A stretch of DNA of 64,000 bases from Dichotomocladium elegans (Eukaryota; Mucoromycota; Mucoromycetes; Mucorales; Lichtheimiaceae): positions 389,501 through 453,500 of the forward strand of contig JAIXMN010000007.1 of assembly GCA_025716815.1 (NCBI GenBank). Direction: 5' to 3'. How positions within the stretch are numbered: the stretch's first letter is position 1; each line of letters opens with the position of its first letter. The position numbers were made by a program, and so were the translations under genes. Under the pieces are notes generated by a model. That model was not told where the DNA came from. It was given only the letters and a program-made list of their open reading frames with translations, and did not search any database. Below, one piece after another: positions 25,555 through 42,600 of this stretch.

Positions 25555-28494
25555 CTTTGACCAGTTAAACACGGATGCACGACAAGCCAATATTAGTCAG
25601 CTTCCGCTCACAATGCTCGACATGTGGGGCAATGGGGCTTTTCGGCGATTTGCTGGCCATCCTATCCAGCATTCAACCAGCTAACGGGTGATATTCCCGC
25701 GGCCTTTTCCAACACCACTTTATGCGATCTCCGCGATAATCCTATGCTATGTGCTGGTATTGGAAACCCGTGAGGGGCGTGTACGACTCTACACGACGGC
25801 TTTAGTCTAGTGCTTGCGCCAACAATAATTGGCTTTGGTATCAATGTTTGGATGTAAACCTGTCCGCCTGTCGAGAATCGACTGGTATGAGGATCTCGAC
25901 TACACTTGGCTGGATCAAGGTCATATTGGTCGATGTCCCTCATACCGGTATCTCCATCTTTTTGCTTATGCTGCATGCACCTTTCGTAACCCATCCTACT
26001 GACATGTATCACGAGCAGCACTGCGATGATGCAAAGGCACCCAAATATTCATCTTTTGTTGCCGTGCTCGCAAAGAGCGGAAGCTGCATCCGGTACGAAT
26101 GTGTGGAACGCAAGAGGATCATTGCATTAATTGCTCACAGTGGGTTGACACAAGACGTCACCATTCCATTGCTGTAAGCCCTGGCGCAGCAATGCCATCT
26201 ACCGGATTTGGAAGTGACCATAAGCAACATCAGTCAGATGCTGAATTCGCCCAACTGATTGATAGTAACCGACGTTGTAGCCTTTTCCAATGTCCTTTGC
26301 AGTTTAGGGTACTATTTACATATATCCATGAGCACTTGTACCAAACTAAACGTACGGGTCTTTCCTTCTCTCTCTGTGTGCGCGAATTGAGTGAGTGAGT
26401 GAGTGTGTCCTATGCAAAAGTTATGACCATGAGCAGGTTTTGAGACTGGAAAAAAGATCTTCCATGCAGCTCAGTAAATCAGTCGGCTCCATCGAGCTGG
26501 AAGGGTGAGTATGGACCGCGGACAGATGAATACGTCGCGCCATCTGGTTTTCTTCCCCAAATCGTGCTTCTCATGCTCTGAACTTGTCAATCGGTATTGC
26601 GCAAGACGACACCTGGATCACCTGCAAGGCTCATGAGAGCAATGAACTGTTCCACAGCGACCTACTAATACGGCGTTGGCTGCCTTTACCATCTACAACG
26701 CCCGGTGCGGGCTAACAGTGACAACGGTTGCAGCAGCCATGGTTATGACTGTAGAACTTTATACATTTGAACCGCCAGGTAAATTTAATGCCGTACGCGA
26801 GAAATACGTGTGGGTTCGTATATTGCTTTGTGGCCCCGAAAAAAAAAGGTGACCGAGAGAGAGAGAGAGAAATCATGGGGGAACCTCACCCTAGGATTTG
26901 TAATAACTAATTCATCTTTGCTTGTATCTTTTGGTACTGTAACGATTATAGGAGTCACTTTTTTGTACCATGCCTTGATGCGCTTTATGCTAACATGGAA
27001 TCCAGACACATCGGATAGACAGGTTTTTTTCTTCTAAAGTCAATATCAATCATATCCATTGTTGCACCCAGTCAAGACCGCGCTTGGATGTTTACATCAT
27101 TCTTCCTGTCCACAGGCTGAAAGCAAGAATTCTTTAATTCATTTTTCATAAATCAACGGAGCGTAGTTTTCAATACTTGAAAGCTCTCAATCTCTGGACC
27201 AGTTGCTACATCGGTCACTCTGGGACAGCTATGTTTCTTGAAATACATCCTGTCAGAATCTTCGTCATACTTTATCACATATTCGTTGTGTTGAACGAAC
27301 ATGGATTCCTAGCTATTTTGTACACCTGATGCACTCAGAGCTTTCCCCCTAATACATCAGCTTGAAAAAAAATCGAACCTTGTCTTGGTCAATGCAAAGT
27401 TGTATAACTGATTGTAAAACTTGCTTCTTCCGCTTGAGGAGTCTGCGTTGGCAACGAACCCCAGAGTTGCCGTTGCAATGATAGGCTTCACCAAATACTC
27501 TGTGCCGGAACAAATAGTTGGAAGACAGTATCTTTCCTCAGCAACATCATAGACCATGGGGTCAGGACAGCCATGCTGCGCAGCCGCTTGGTCCTGTCTG
27601 TCGATAAGAAATTGAAAAAAGCTGACGTATTATTTTTGTGCGACATTCTGATTGCCCGAATTGGAGGGTAAGTCTACCTGTTTCAAAACCAAACACAGCG
27701 AAACCAAGCGTAAGACGGCTTGCGCGTGAGTTTGTAATTAATTCCCCTTATTCATGCTGTGCCTTTTCATTACCATATTGCTGCGTTCCCCCCCCCCTTT
27801 GCCCTATTTCATTATGCCTCCCTACTTGAACTTCCGGTCGTGCATCTAGATGCTAGAGCCTGTGGTGCAGTGCAAACTGGGAAGGGAACGATAACAAAGT
27901 CTGCACGGTCGTTACAGACCAGGATACTAAGCTGGCCAGAAAGTCAGAGCCGTTGTCCGGTGAACAAAAGAAATGGCCGTGTGTTCAACACACACTACGC
28001 TATAAACTCCGTGAAATGATCGCTGCGCAAAGTAAAGCTCCGCCCTTTCCCTCTATTATTTTTTAATACGGGTGTATGTGTGTGTGCACGCGTAAGAAAA
28101 CTGCATACTGTACCGATGCCCTTGGACCAACTAATACATGAGCCTGTTACGGCCTTGTTACTGGTAGGATGCACATAGTGATTATTCCTCCTCTCCCTCG
28201 CATCATGTGCCTGTTTTTGGAAAATATTGTAAATAAGATGAAAGAATATAGCTAAACCTTTTTATGTCCTAAACACCACGAGGAAAAGGAGGGCAGTGAA
28301 ATATCTTGTGCTTGAGGACTCCAATTCGCGGATCACCATTAATGCTCTCTCGAGCGGAGAAGATCTTATTTTTTTTTTCCCTTTCCGTACCTCGCTCATT
28401 TTTACCCTCGCTTGTTCTCGCGCCCCTTCCTCCCCTCTTCCTCGATCCTCCTTCTTTCTAATCCATTTTCTTTCCTTTTCCGCTGTCTGGGTCC
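25555..28494. other. Second gene-poor stretch
   Basis: Nearly 3 kb without a recognised gene. It includes a 50-codon plus-strand frame from 25844 (…WYEDLDYTWLDQGH…), a GA run near 26855-26872, a possible pseudogene at 27357-27760, and, just before PMR1, a strong pyrimidine-rich tract (about 28360-28490) likely to be the PMR1 promoter/5' UTR. Confidence 0.45.
27357..27760 (-). pseudogene. Possible frameshifted gene relic
   Basis: On the minus strand one frame (about 27760-27590) reads RLTLGFAVFGFETGRLTLQF and then stops. An adjacent frame continues with IDRQDQAAAQHGCPDPMVYD, then KPIIATATLGF and ALTKTRFDFF (27357-27630). The two overlap as if a one-base shift had occurred. The text is protein-like, but I recognise no family and cannot exclude chance. 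Confidence 0.3.
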
Positions 28495-31951
<3,457 letters not shown>

Positions 31952-32727
31952 AACTTGCATCTCGAACGTAACCCCTTTATTTTCAAATTTTTAGATAAGA
32001 TAGACACACGTAATGTACTTTTTTTTTTCATATTGTTTTTTTTTTTTCTCTTCTTCTTCAACGAAATTCTCCTCCATCTCGTCCACACACATACACATAT
32101 CGTCATTTCTTGTAATTATGTTAAATATCATCGAGTAAAACATGTCTGAATATACGGACCGGATGCATAATCTGTTCTTATATTCTTCCACGTACATAGT
32201 GTACCAAACTTATATGGATGTGCTGCACGAATGGGCGCGTGCAACCGATTCGGGTAAGCATGATGGATATCCCCAGTGGATTGATGTATGATCTATGCAA
32301 GCATCGGGAGTCCGTTTTTCGTTGTTGCGACCTTGGTTTTTTATGTATATATCCATACAAGCAAACCAATCAATATGTACAGTAAAAGCAGCCTTATTGT
32401 CCTAGGCGTTTTTCTCGGACAAAGAGGGACAGTACCTTTTGGAGACATTGTTTCTTTCTATGATGATGATGTATACTCAGCCCTGTACGCGAGAAAACCA
32501 AAGGTGGTCGTACGTATATATACGTAATATTCATGGCTGTGGCAAGAAAAAAAAATCTATGGCAGAAGCTCTTCAAAACAACATTCCAAGCATTGCTAAC
32601 CGATGATACAGTGCGATATACTGTATATAAACACCGGGAGGGGCAAGGGCATTTTTTATGCATTAGGCCTACAGCAATGGAATATTTTGCAAATGTATTT
32701 TTATACACACACAGGAACGGACAAGGT
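31952..32727. other. Intergenic between convergent PMR1 and UBP2
   Basis: About 780 bp of AT-rich 3' flanks with T-runs (32019-32050). No gene or RNA supported. Confidence 0.55.
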
Positions 32728-34259
32728 TTATGGACCTGACTCATTGTCCGACTTGGTTTCCACGATTTCGTCGATATCAGCGACCCGAACATACACCACA
32801 AAGTAAGGATTAGCAGTATGTCCGGTGGTGTCCAGAAAAATTTCTGCCTCCTCGACCTAGTGTCGAATATATACCGAGAGAGTGTGTGTGTCAGTCAATT
32901 CCTTCCGCCCGCTCTGTCCTTTTTATTATTACTACCTTTGATACATAGGAGTCATTGTATCTCCACCATTGTTCGGCCTTGTGATCATAAATATATACCC
33001 AATAGTGGCCGTAGTTTGCTTGACCTTTATGTATGAATACCGCGTGGAGTTTGTATTCGTAGCATGTCAAGTCATCGTATTGGGCGCGTATTTTTTGCTG
33101 GAGGTCTTTAATCAAACTGATGCTCTCTGCGACGTAGTCAAACAAAATTAAGACCGATTCATGGCCAAGGGAAGTAAAAATAAAAGGGGGGGAGAGCTGC
33201 AGACATACCTGCAATTTTACTCCGTGCCTGGTCCGCTCTGGAGATCAATAACTGAATGGCCTCCTTGTATGCTACCGTTTGTTCCTCGTTGTTCTTCCTG
33301 CAATGTTGCGCAAGTATCTCAGCAGTGGCTTCGAGCATTTGGGGTATCGGCATTGGGTAAGCCTGTATTCAGATGAAGCAATTTCAGACGACGTTATGTC
33401 TTTTATACATCTCAATCCATTACACTCACCTTATCTTCTGTCAGTTGGCGTATAATCGCCTTGTGGTGGTTAAGCTGTCTTTGCCATTCAGCTACTTCTC
33501 TGCGACGCCCAGCAAGGGCCTCAAAATTCTCCTCGCTGTAGCGGTCAAGATATAAAGTCTTTTCTAGTTTTACAAAGGCGTTGCTCTTGTAGATATTCGA
33601 AGTTTCCCTATCAAATTGCACGCGCTACATATGTCAAATGCGTTAAAGAAATACAAATCTGACAAGAAAGTGGACATTTTCATTCGCAGAGGGGAGTTTT
33701 ACACCTCACCTGGACTTGTATTTGTAAAACAGGTGGAAAGGCAGAAACGGTGACCTCCCTTGTGGCGTCTCTCCCTCCGTGAAAGTTTTCCACGCGTCCT
33801 GCAAAGAAATATTCATCCAATCCATCATAGAGCTCTTTGCCTTCGACTGCATCAACAATCACATGAGCAAACTCTTCTTGCTGAACCTTGCGGACGACTT
33901 GCAATGTGCTCGTATCTTCGTATGTCAGGATCTGCCTTGCTTTGAAGTAGAAAAGGTCGCGCACAATATCCCGGGTTTGCTCATCGCCTTTCCGTTCCAG
34001 CGGCCGCAGTGCCGCCTCGACGAGGTACATGACATTGCTCATGCACTCTTTTTTTTTCAATCAATAATAGGATCAGTTTTACCTCTATGTGTGTGTGCTT
34101 GTATCTCTGGGAGTATTTCACCTGTCACATCCTGCTGTTTGCCGAGCATCATCGTTGCTGCGCTTGGCCTTCGAACTGGCTTTGACTTTTTGTCCTCAAT
34201 CGTAACCGGGTTTTTCGTTCTGACAGCTTCATCATATGCCGGAGGGTCTTCATGTTCGG

Positions 34260-34290
<31 letters not shown>

Positions 34291-36314
34291 AACATCCCCG
34301 GATGGGTCTTCTGGCCGGTTTACGCTCTTTTCGACTTTGGATGGCGCCGATACAGCCGTGCTTGAATTATTAGATTCCTCAATCTCTTCAAACTCCTTTC
34401 CGTTCAACAGGGCCATGTACGCGAGATCGTATGTGGGGGAAATCGCCCACTCTGTAGTACTGCCGAGATTGATGAAGAGGTCTCTCAGATTGGAAACAAC
34501 TGCTGGGAGGATTAGGAAGGGCGATTTCCGATCCAACGCCATTCACCTACACTTTTTGGCTCGCTTGACTTCCTTGCGGTCGACCTCCATACCACCTATC
34601 TTCTTGATGGTCCAATCTGGATCTTCTTCGTTATCCGCATTTTCGTCCAAATGTAGAATAGTTTCACGGAGAGGTACTAACGTGTAGTAATACTACGCAG
34701 CGTCAGTCCTGCTAAAGCAATGTAAGGTCTTCAAACTCACCTGCAGCAAGCTGTTGAGGTAACAAGTGTTTCCAATGTTATTCAAACCAATGGGCCTGCC
34801 AAAATAGAGCGGAGGTTAACGAATCACGTTGAAGATGTTTGATACACCTACTTGTCAGGCCGGGTGGGAAGATCTAAAGAGGATCGCAAGCGTTTAATAC
34901 ACTTCTTCCTAAATATTCAAAAGGCACATACCAGGGCCCTTTCCAGATCCTGCAAAGGTTCGCAGTTTGTCATTTTTCCGAAGATTGGCAATAATCTCCA
35001 GCTGTACGCGGTGCGTTTGCTCATTCCCAGGATCTTCTTTCATCTACTCAGCATGTCGTTTATTAACGCATAGAGGGTAATTGATTCCACACCCGGTTAA
35101 GTACCTTTTGTTCAAATAGATTCTTCAGATATTCTTCATCCACATCATCATTCTGTGACAAGCCGTAATAACTAAACGCATCGCTGATGTCCGTATCACT
35201 GACACGTCCCGTACTCGATTCTATGGCAACCTCCGTCAAGAGGGTCTCACTCTCCCTCAGATGTGCCAACCTGGCAAGAGTGCCCATATAAGCCGAAGCC
35301 TTTTCAGGCTCTTCCTGAACCAGGCGGCGGTAGAGCCATATAAGCAAATCATCCGTCGCTCCGGCTGTGCTTCCCAAATAGTCTCCAATATCTTGTTCGC
35401 CAGGCTCATTAGTGCACGACACGTGTTCCACTGCATCGTTCACACCCGTTATGGAATGGAGGTCATGCATGGCTATCCTGATTCCATCGAGTTCGGCAGC
35501 AAAACTCGGAATAGATCGCTGTATACCCTGTTGCAGCGTGTGCAGGCATAGCAAAAGCTGTGCACGGATCACAAACAGCCGGTCCTCGTCAACATACTCA
35601 GGTGCGTCGAAATACTCGGTCTCTGTATTGAAGTTGTATCCAATCTCTGCGATGATGCATTTACTAAGCTTACTCATCAGTTCTCGGCTGCCCTCATCAT
35701 CTATCTTCCTTTCTGGTTTACCTGCTATCGTCGAGACCCATCTTGGCTTTCACATTCGGGTTGTTTGTATTGATGCTCCGCCTGTCTCCTTTAAGCAGGT
35801 TCGACACGTAGGTCAATAGGATGATCAGCGTGTCAAGCATATTTGGTACATTCTCTTGAGCGGATTCTTGATAGAGCGTACGGGTACTGATCAAAGCCTC
35901 GAGGTCCTCAGGCCTGAGCACCGGATTCTGCAGTTCAACTTCGATTACTCCCTGACAACCGCAGCATTCGAAACGCCCGGCTAAGTTGTAGTGAAAATGG
36001 TGTGTCTCGAGCGTTGGGCATGGTTTTCCTTCAAGCGTAGATCGAATGCCGAGACGTTGATGGCATACACTGCAAATTATCAGAGTTGATTGGCCATTGT
36101 CGTCTTGCTTTGGAAGGGAGCAAAATTCATGTGGATGCAAAGCTCCGTATGGTGAAGGAGTATTGTCACTTTGCCTGCGCTGATCAAAGTGCTGGTACAG
36201 AAATGCGATAAGACCAGCGGGCGTAAAGCTGTAATTTGTCGAAGCGTATATGGTTCTGTTCCGCGGTGGAAGTTCAGGAACGGATGGCGGAGGAGAGGAC
36301 TCGTCGAGCGACAT
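32728..36314 (-). CDS. UBP2: Ubiquitin carboxyl-terminal hydrolase, Ubp2 type
   Basis: A cysteine deubiquitinase of the USP family. In yeast Ubp2 trims K63 chains and counteracts Rsp5. Twelve exons: 35722-36314, 35105-35663, 34932-35043, 34852-34873, 34741-34795, 34551-34692, 34122-34502, 33710-34047, 33430-33624, 33209-33362, 32936-33126 and 32728-32856 (2871 nt, 956 residues). The Cys box is PIGLNNIGNTCYLNSLLQYY (Cys440), the middle has KQQDVTECMSNVMY, and the His box is HKGQANYGHYWVYI (His891). The N-terminal half carries a Cys-x2-Cys/Cys-x2-Cys pair (ICSVCHQ and CCGCQG) that may bind zinc. A nine-residue Gln run (CTG repeat, about 34261-34290) sits in an insertion. The acceptor of the first intron is uncertain (58-nt intron chosen). 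Confidence 0.92.
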
Positions 36315-37244
36315 GGGATATAGAGACAGTTTCTTTTTCGGGGGAGGGGGCGCGCAGAAATAGCTTTTGTTCGCTCTATGCGTTCAGCTGGGGGAGGAGG
36401 GGGGTGGGCCAAAAGAGCAAACTAGACCCAGCCCTGCAAAATTTGGCGCGCGCGCGGGGGTGCAAGGATAGCCAATCAGTGTCAGCTTTCTGATCCCAGC
36501 ATAAATTTCAATGATCTTTGTCACTCCCCAGGGCCTGCTTTTATCAGAACAAGTCCACCTTTTGCAAGGCAAATCCATCGTTTTGGACAAAGACTAATCA
36601 TTCACTCACTTTCTGAACTTGTGTATTCCAGACCAAGCCGTTTAGAGGAAGAAATACGTATATATGTACACGTCTCAGGAAGTGAAGGTCATGGTGGAAA
36701 ATGACATGTCCATCTGCCCCGACCTTCAGCGTGTTTAGCTCATTTCAGCAAAACAGGCCCTCCGCATAAGTCGACTCTCTTCCAACGGACCATGGACATT
36801 CATCAAAGAAAGTACCACGCAAATCCGGAGGAGTTGCTTTCATTGAAGCCCCAATCGACAGACCAGAGTCCTGCTACGTAGACTAGGCGAATGAAAGTTG
36901 CCTTGCGCATCAATAGATTCTGCACACATCGTGAGAGAGAGTATTCAAACATTGGAACAATGTACATGGAGCGCGAGTATTAGCGATGCGATGAGCGAGT
37001 GACGAAATGCTTAGTCTGTACTTAGAATATGATGTGGATATTCGTGCATATTCGTGCAAGGCACACCTTGCGCGGGCCAACACCCCCCATCCTTTTCCAG
37101 ACATCCCAACACCGCCCATCCGAAAAACTCCTCCTTTCGCGCGCCCCCCCCAAAAAAAGAAACTTCGCCCACTGCATGACGGACGGCCTTTCATTACTTT
37201 CCCCCCCTTTTTTTTTTTACTTGCTCACAAAAGTTTCTCTCGCC
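36315..37244. promoter_or_regulatory. Divergent intergenic region, UBP2 / RVS167
   Basis: About 930 bp between two divergently transcribed genes. It contains a GC-rich patch (36448-36460, GGCGCGCGCGCGG), C-runs and a T-run just upstream of the RVS167 start (37209-37218). No further gene seen. Confidence 0.5.
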
Positions 37245-39050
37245 ATGAGCTGGTAATAGAAAGAGCATAAAAATGCGCATGCTGCTTTGCTACTAACAGC
37301 AAATGGTCCTATAGGAAAGGCGTCACGAGGGCAATTTCACGACTTCCGCATCAAATGATGAGTCGAAAGCAGGATGGTAAAAAGGAGGGCGGCGCAGGGA
37401 CCGGTGAATGGACGATGTGTCCCATGGCGCATGAGCAAGCAGATCCAGGCACTGATTTCCAATGGACCTAGCAACGGTTGATGAGGATTTTGTTCGACTG
37501 GAGAAGCGCTACAATGAGGTTGTGCAGCATATCAATACGCTACGCCAGCAGACGGGCGCCTTCCGCGACGCCATTGCAGGTAGGAAGAAGTTATTCTCTC
37601 AGTAGTGGCCAATAGCAATTAAAAGAGGCGGTGGCGGGGAGCTATAACGACCATGCTGTATGCGAGTTGGACAGGCTGACACTAACCTATTTTTTTCGCC
37701 CTGCAAAGCGCTCTTGGAACACCAGATGCACTGCGCTATCACCATTGAAGAAATTTATGCGCTCTATGACGATCAGCCACTGGAACCGCTTCAAGCCTCG
37801 CAAGATTACGCTACAGCGATGACGTATTCTCGAGACGAGATTCTGGAGCAGCTGGTAAGATGTATAAACCGTATTGGACACGCCTAGCGATTGACTCTAA
37901 GGCAACAAGATTGGCGTTGTGCGTGCGGACGGGGGCGGTGGCGGTGGCCGGAACTATATTTTCTTTTTTGGGGGGTGGAATATAGGACAAACTGGATAGT
38001 CAGGTTGTTCAGCCCATTGAGGAAATCCATATGACGACGAAACAAATTCAGAAAACGATCGTGAAACGCCAACATAAGCTGGTTGACTATGACCGCTTCC
38101 GTGTTTCTTTCCAGAAATACCAGGCAATCCAGGATCGCAGTCCTTCGGAAGAAAAAAACATCATCAAGCTCGAGGGTCAGCTTGCAACGGCAACCCAAGA
38201 CTATCAGTACCTCAACGACTTGCTGAAGCAGGACCTGGTCCGATTTTTGCGGTTGGCGACAGAGTTTATTACACCCATTCAAACTGCATTTTTCCATCTT
38301 CAGTGCAGTCTTGTCGGCAGCATGTACGGCCGCATCTACGAGGTCGCACAAAACAAGGCCTATTTTACCACGATCGATCGACCTCTCGAGGAAGGTTACG
38401 CTACACTCGTTGCTCAGAACGATGTCAAGGCCGAGATTGAGAATTTGGAGCTCTTTCGAAAAGGCGTCGGAAGCAAAAATAGTGAGTCATGATCTGAACC
38501 TACCATGCAAGAAAAAAAGGGGGGAAAGGTGTGGGGGAGGATGGGGGCGGCGGACGACTAAGAGGGTTTGGTGAGGTAGGCATGATTCGTCCTGGTCAAG
38601 CATCGCTCCGCGAACGCGTCGCTGCCGCCACTGCCGCTGCTACTACCGCTCCTATGGCTGCTAGTGGCGGTGTTAGGACTGGTAATGGCGATATTCCTGG
38701 AACAACGGCTTCCATTTCCTTGAAGCAGCAGCAGCAGCAGCACCAAGAGCAAAGGCAACAGTACCAGCAACACAGACGTGCGCCACCAGCGCCTCCGCCC
38801 CGTAACAACACGGCGACCTACGTGATTGCTTTATATGACCTTGATGCTCAGCAAGAAGGAGACCTGTCCATCCGAGCCGATGATCGCATTGAGGTACTTG
38901 AACGTACCGAGGATACGATGGACTGGTGGAAGGGTCGTATTGGCGACCGTGTCGGGATGTTCCCAGGTGATAAAGATGCCTTGACATGTGACCAAGTGTT
39001 GAATGATCCTGCTAACTAACTGCTTAGGCAATTACGTCAGGGAACTGTGA
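37245..39050 (+). CDS. RVS167: Amphiphysin-like BAR-SH3 protein (Rvs167/Hob1)
   Basis: Binds and bends membranes at endocytic sites, with partner Rvs161, and links to actin regulators through SH3. Seven exons: 37245-37252, 37315-37376, 37472-37579, 37709-37854, 37986-38481, 38580-38966 and 39028-39050 (1230 nt, 409 residues). The first exon is only 8 nt (ATG AGC TG); with exon 2 it recreates the family start MSWKGVTRAISRLPHQMM, which is why this start was chosen over the ATG at 37462. The BAR coiled coil spans ~20-250. A Gln-rich/Pro linker (QQQQQHQEQRQQYQQH, then APPAPPPR) leads to the SH3 (ALYDLDAQQEGDLSI, WWKGRIGDRVGMFPGNYV) at the C-terminus. The last exon carries only NYVREL. Confidence 0.94.
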
Positions 39051-39618
39051 ACCGAAGCAGTTTTTTCTCTGGCATGGGAATACGGGATTTTTGTACGTCA
39101 GATGCGTACGTAGGTATACAGGAAGATAGCCTAACAATCAAAACAAAAGTAAATCCGTTTCTTCCGCAGAAAATTTACGCACTGATGCTATATCTATATG
39201 TGTGTATGTGCGTGGGTTGCAGTGTGCAAAAGTGCAGGCAAGGGGGGTCTTGCGGTATAAACGATCAACCGTAAAACATGAGTGACTGCATCCCTGCACC
39301 CAAGAAATCATGTTTTCCGTCTTGGCCGTTTGCAACATCAGAGCTTTTCCATCCGCAACCCCATGGATGAAAGACAGTCCTGGAAATCATATGGTATTTT
39401 GTCGATGTATATAAAAAACGCCCATTCGGTTACCGTCTGTACCTGGACGTGGCCCCCAAAAAAGAAAATAGAAAAGCCTGAGACCAAGTTAAACTTTCGC
39501 TTAGAGATTCTTATTAAAAAAGGAAAATGCAATGAATGTGGGAATGAAACGGTTGTGCTGTGATGCATGGGTGTATGTGTGGAAGGAGCTTCTAGCGAGT
39601 TACTTTGAGCGGAAAGGC
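39051..39618. other. Intergenic between convergent RVS167 and the ABCC gene
   Basis: About 570 bp, 3' flanks only. No gene supported. Confidence 0.55.
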
Positions 39619-42600
39619 TCATTTGCTTTCGAGATGCTTCGCTGTGGCGACTTGGAGAAGGTCGCTGTACTCGCCACTGCGTTCGCACATCTCGTTGAAG
39701 ATACCGCCCTTTCGTGTGATAAGGTTGTAGGGTGTATCAAACTCCTTCACCCTGCCCTGATCGAGCACAAGGATGCGATCATAATCGACGACGGTTCTGA
39801 TCCGATGGGCAATGCAAAGCAGCGAAGACCGGTTGAACTCCTTACGGATTGTCTGCTGGATTTTGTGGTCCGTGTCAAAGTCGACGGATGATGTTGCCTC
39901 GTCAAGGATGATCAATGTGGATCGTTTCACTAGAGCACGTGCAAGAGCGATCAGCTGACGCTGACCTTGCGACCAATTGCTCCCGCCCTCAAGCACAGGC
40001 GAGTCGAGCGTAATCTTCTTCTCGCTCTCGCCATTCTTGTCGTCAATGAGATGCGAGCGCTTCAGCGCTGCCCACAATTCCGCTTCGTCGTGCTGGTTAA
40101 ATGGATCAAGATTGTTTCTAAGCGTGCCTGAGAAGAGGACCGGATCCTGCGGAATGATCGTCAACCGTGATCGGAGGTCGCCGAGGCCGAGGGTCCCGAT
40201 GTCGACGCCGTCAATCAAGATACGTCCGTTGCTCGGTTCCATGAAACGGAAGATAGAGAGCGTCAACGTGGACTTCCCACTGCCCGTGCGTCCCACAATG
40301 CCGACTTTCTCAAACGGTCGCGTCTCAAAAGAAACATTATGAAGCACAGCAGGAGAATCGGGTGAGTAGCGCATCACAAGGTCCTCCACCTTCACACTGC
40401 CAGTCTCAGGCCAGCTCGCGGGCGGTTCGTTTTCAGGAATTCGAGCAGGCGCCTCCTCCTCGATGTTAAGGTATTCATGCACACGTTCGATAGAGTTCAT
40501 TTCCATCTCGAGCTGTGCGTACATCCGGACAATCCAGAGCACGTGCGCCGTGAATGTGAGCGCATAACTCAGGCAGAGACCTGCTAAACCTGGATCGACA
40601 GTGTTTCGGGAGATCACAACCACCAGACCTGTGCAGAAGCTTACAAAACTGCCTAGCAACTCAACGCGAATATGGAGCCAGCGGTTGGTTGCCCACATCC
40701 AGAGGAAGGGTCGGTTATTGTCGTCGATGCGCTTGAAATTCTCGCGGAGGAACCGCTGGTTCGCGCCAAATGCTCGAATGGTCGCGACGCCGTTTAGACT
40801 CTCTTCAAACTGTATATAGATCGGACTCCGGGACACCGAGTTGAGGCGCTTCATATCTCTCGAGGTCGCAATATAGTACGCACCAATCATCCAATAAAGC
40901 GCGGCAATCACAACTGCGGGCATGATAAACAATGGCATGACAGCAGAGATCAGCAGGACGACGCAGAGAGTGGAGACCACTGAGTAAAGAAACGTGCCAA
41001 GTGACATGGTAAGTTCTTGGTCGATTGTCCCAATATCAGACGAGAAGCGGTTGATAACTCGACCCAGAGGGGTTGTGTCAAAAAATCGCACCTTTGCACG
41101 CAGAATGCTGTGGAGGAGTTTTTCGTGCAACTGGTAGGAAGCGACCATCGACGCGTGCACCAAAGCAATATATTTGCCCGTGCTCATGATGAGTGCCACG
41201 ACACCGATGATAATGTAGATGCCAAGATAATAAACAATGTTGACTTCTTGCTTGCCGCTCTGCGGCACCAATAGGTTGCCTAACGGAGGTTCTTGAAGCC
41301 TGAAAGACCCAAGAGAGCTGACAGCATCACTTGTGATCACCTGCGTATCGCTGCTGTAATCTCGGTAAGCACTCGCCCAAACCTTAATCCAGTAGTCCTG
41401 CCCAAGAGTTGCAAGCTGCGTCGCGCCAAACATGAATATAATGATGAACCAGAACAGGTATCCTCCGGATGCGTGGAAATACGTCTTGTACACAGCCCAA
41501 GTCACGCTTCCTTCTGCGCGAGCCTCTTCCTTAATAAGTTTACCAGCACCATCTTCGAGCTTCTTTTTCACCGTCTTTGGAACTAGGGGAACAGCTCCAT
41601 CAACAGCCGCTTCTTCAGCAGCATCATCTGCTTCCTCGCTTTTTCGGTTCAGTTCGTCTCCAAGCGCACCGCTTTGGATTACCATTTGCGGATCACCACA
41701 GCTCACCACTTGTCCGTCCTTTAGCGCAACAACGTAGGACGCGTCCTTGATGCAGAGCCCAACATGGTGAGTCACCAGGATAACAGTACGGCCACGCACT
41801 GAAATACAACCGGGGCATTGAGTACATTGGACTTTTCCGTTCTAGGAGCTAAGGGCATTACTTACTCAGGTCGCCAGTAATGCAATGTTCATAAAGGTGC
41901 TTTGCAGTATGAGCATCTACTGCACTTAGACAATCATCCAATATAACTGTTGCTGCCTGGGAGTAAACTGCTCGCGCAAGCGCCAATCTGAGCGATGATG
42001 GGGATGTCTTGTAAGCGACAGTACCCGTGAAAAAATATGTCTTCACTAACCTTTGTTTCTGACCACCACTGAGCGTTACGCCCTTCTCTCCAACCTCTGT
42101 AGAGTCGCCGTATTCGAAAACGTCGAGATCTTTTGTCAGAGCAGTCGCGTACAGAACCTTTTCGTAACGGTCCTCATCGTATGGCAAGCCGAAAAGGATA
42201 TTGTCCTTGATGCTGCAATTCTGCAACCATGCGGTCTGTGCTACATAGGCGATTCCGGACACGGCGCCTCCAAGAGGACTGCGGCGGTTAGGCAGGGTAC
42301 GCGGGAGCCGGCTCTCGCCCTGGAAGCAGTAGGTCTCACCGAGAAGGCTCGACAAAAGCGTCGTCTTTCCGGACCCAGTCGGACCGCAGACAATGGAGAG
42401 TTTGTTCTGCGGGAAGGACAAATTGAGATTCTTGATGATTGCCTTGCTTTCGTCCTTTTCCCATCCAAATGTGGCACCACCGACAAAGCCAATCTTAACG
42501 CCGTCGAGGATCATTTGGCTGCCCTTGATTTCCACATCATCCTGATCCAAAAAGTCCTCGATACGCTTCACAGAAACGCGCGCCTGGAGAGCCCATACAA

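Noticed and set aside
25662..26021. Minus-strand 119-codon frame and overlapping plus-strand frame at 25848-26177
   Set aside because: Neither has splice partners, motifs or ATG context; they overlap each other on opposite strands.
37462..37579. ATG at 37462 as the RVS167 start
   Set aside because: It lies before an acceptor; the upstream 8-nt and 62-nt exons rebuild the conserved N-terminal amphipathic helix.
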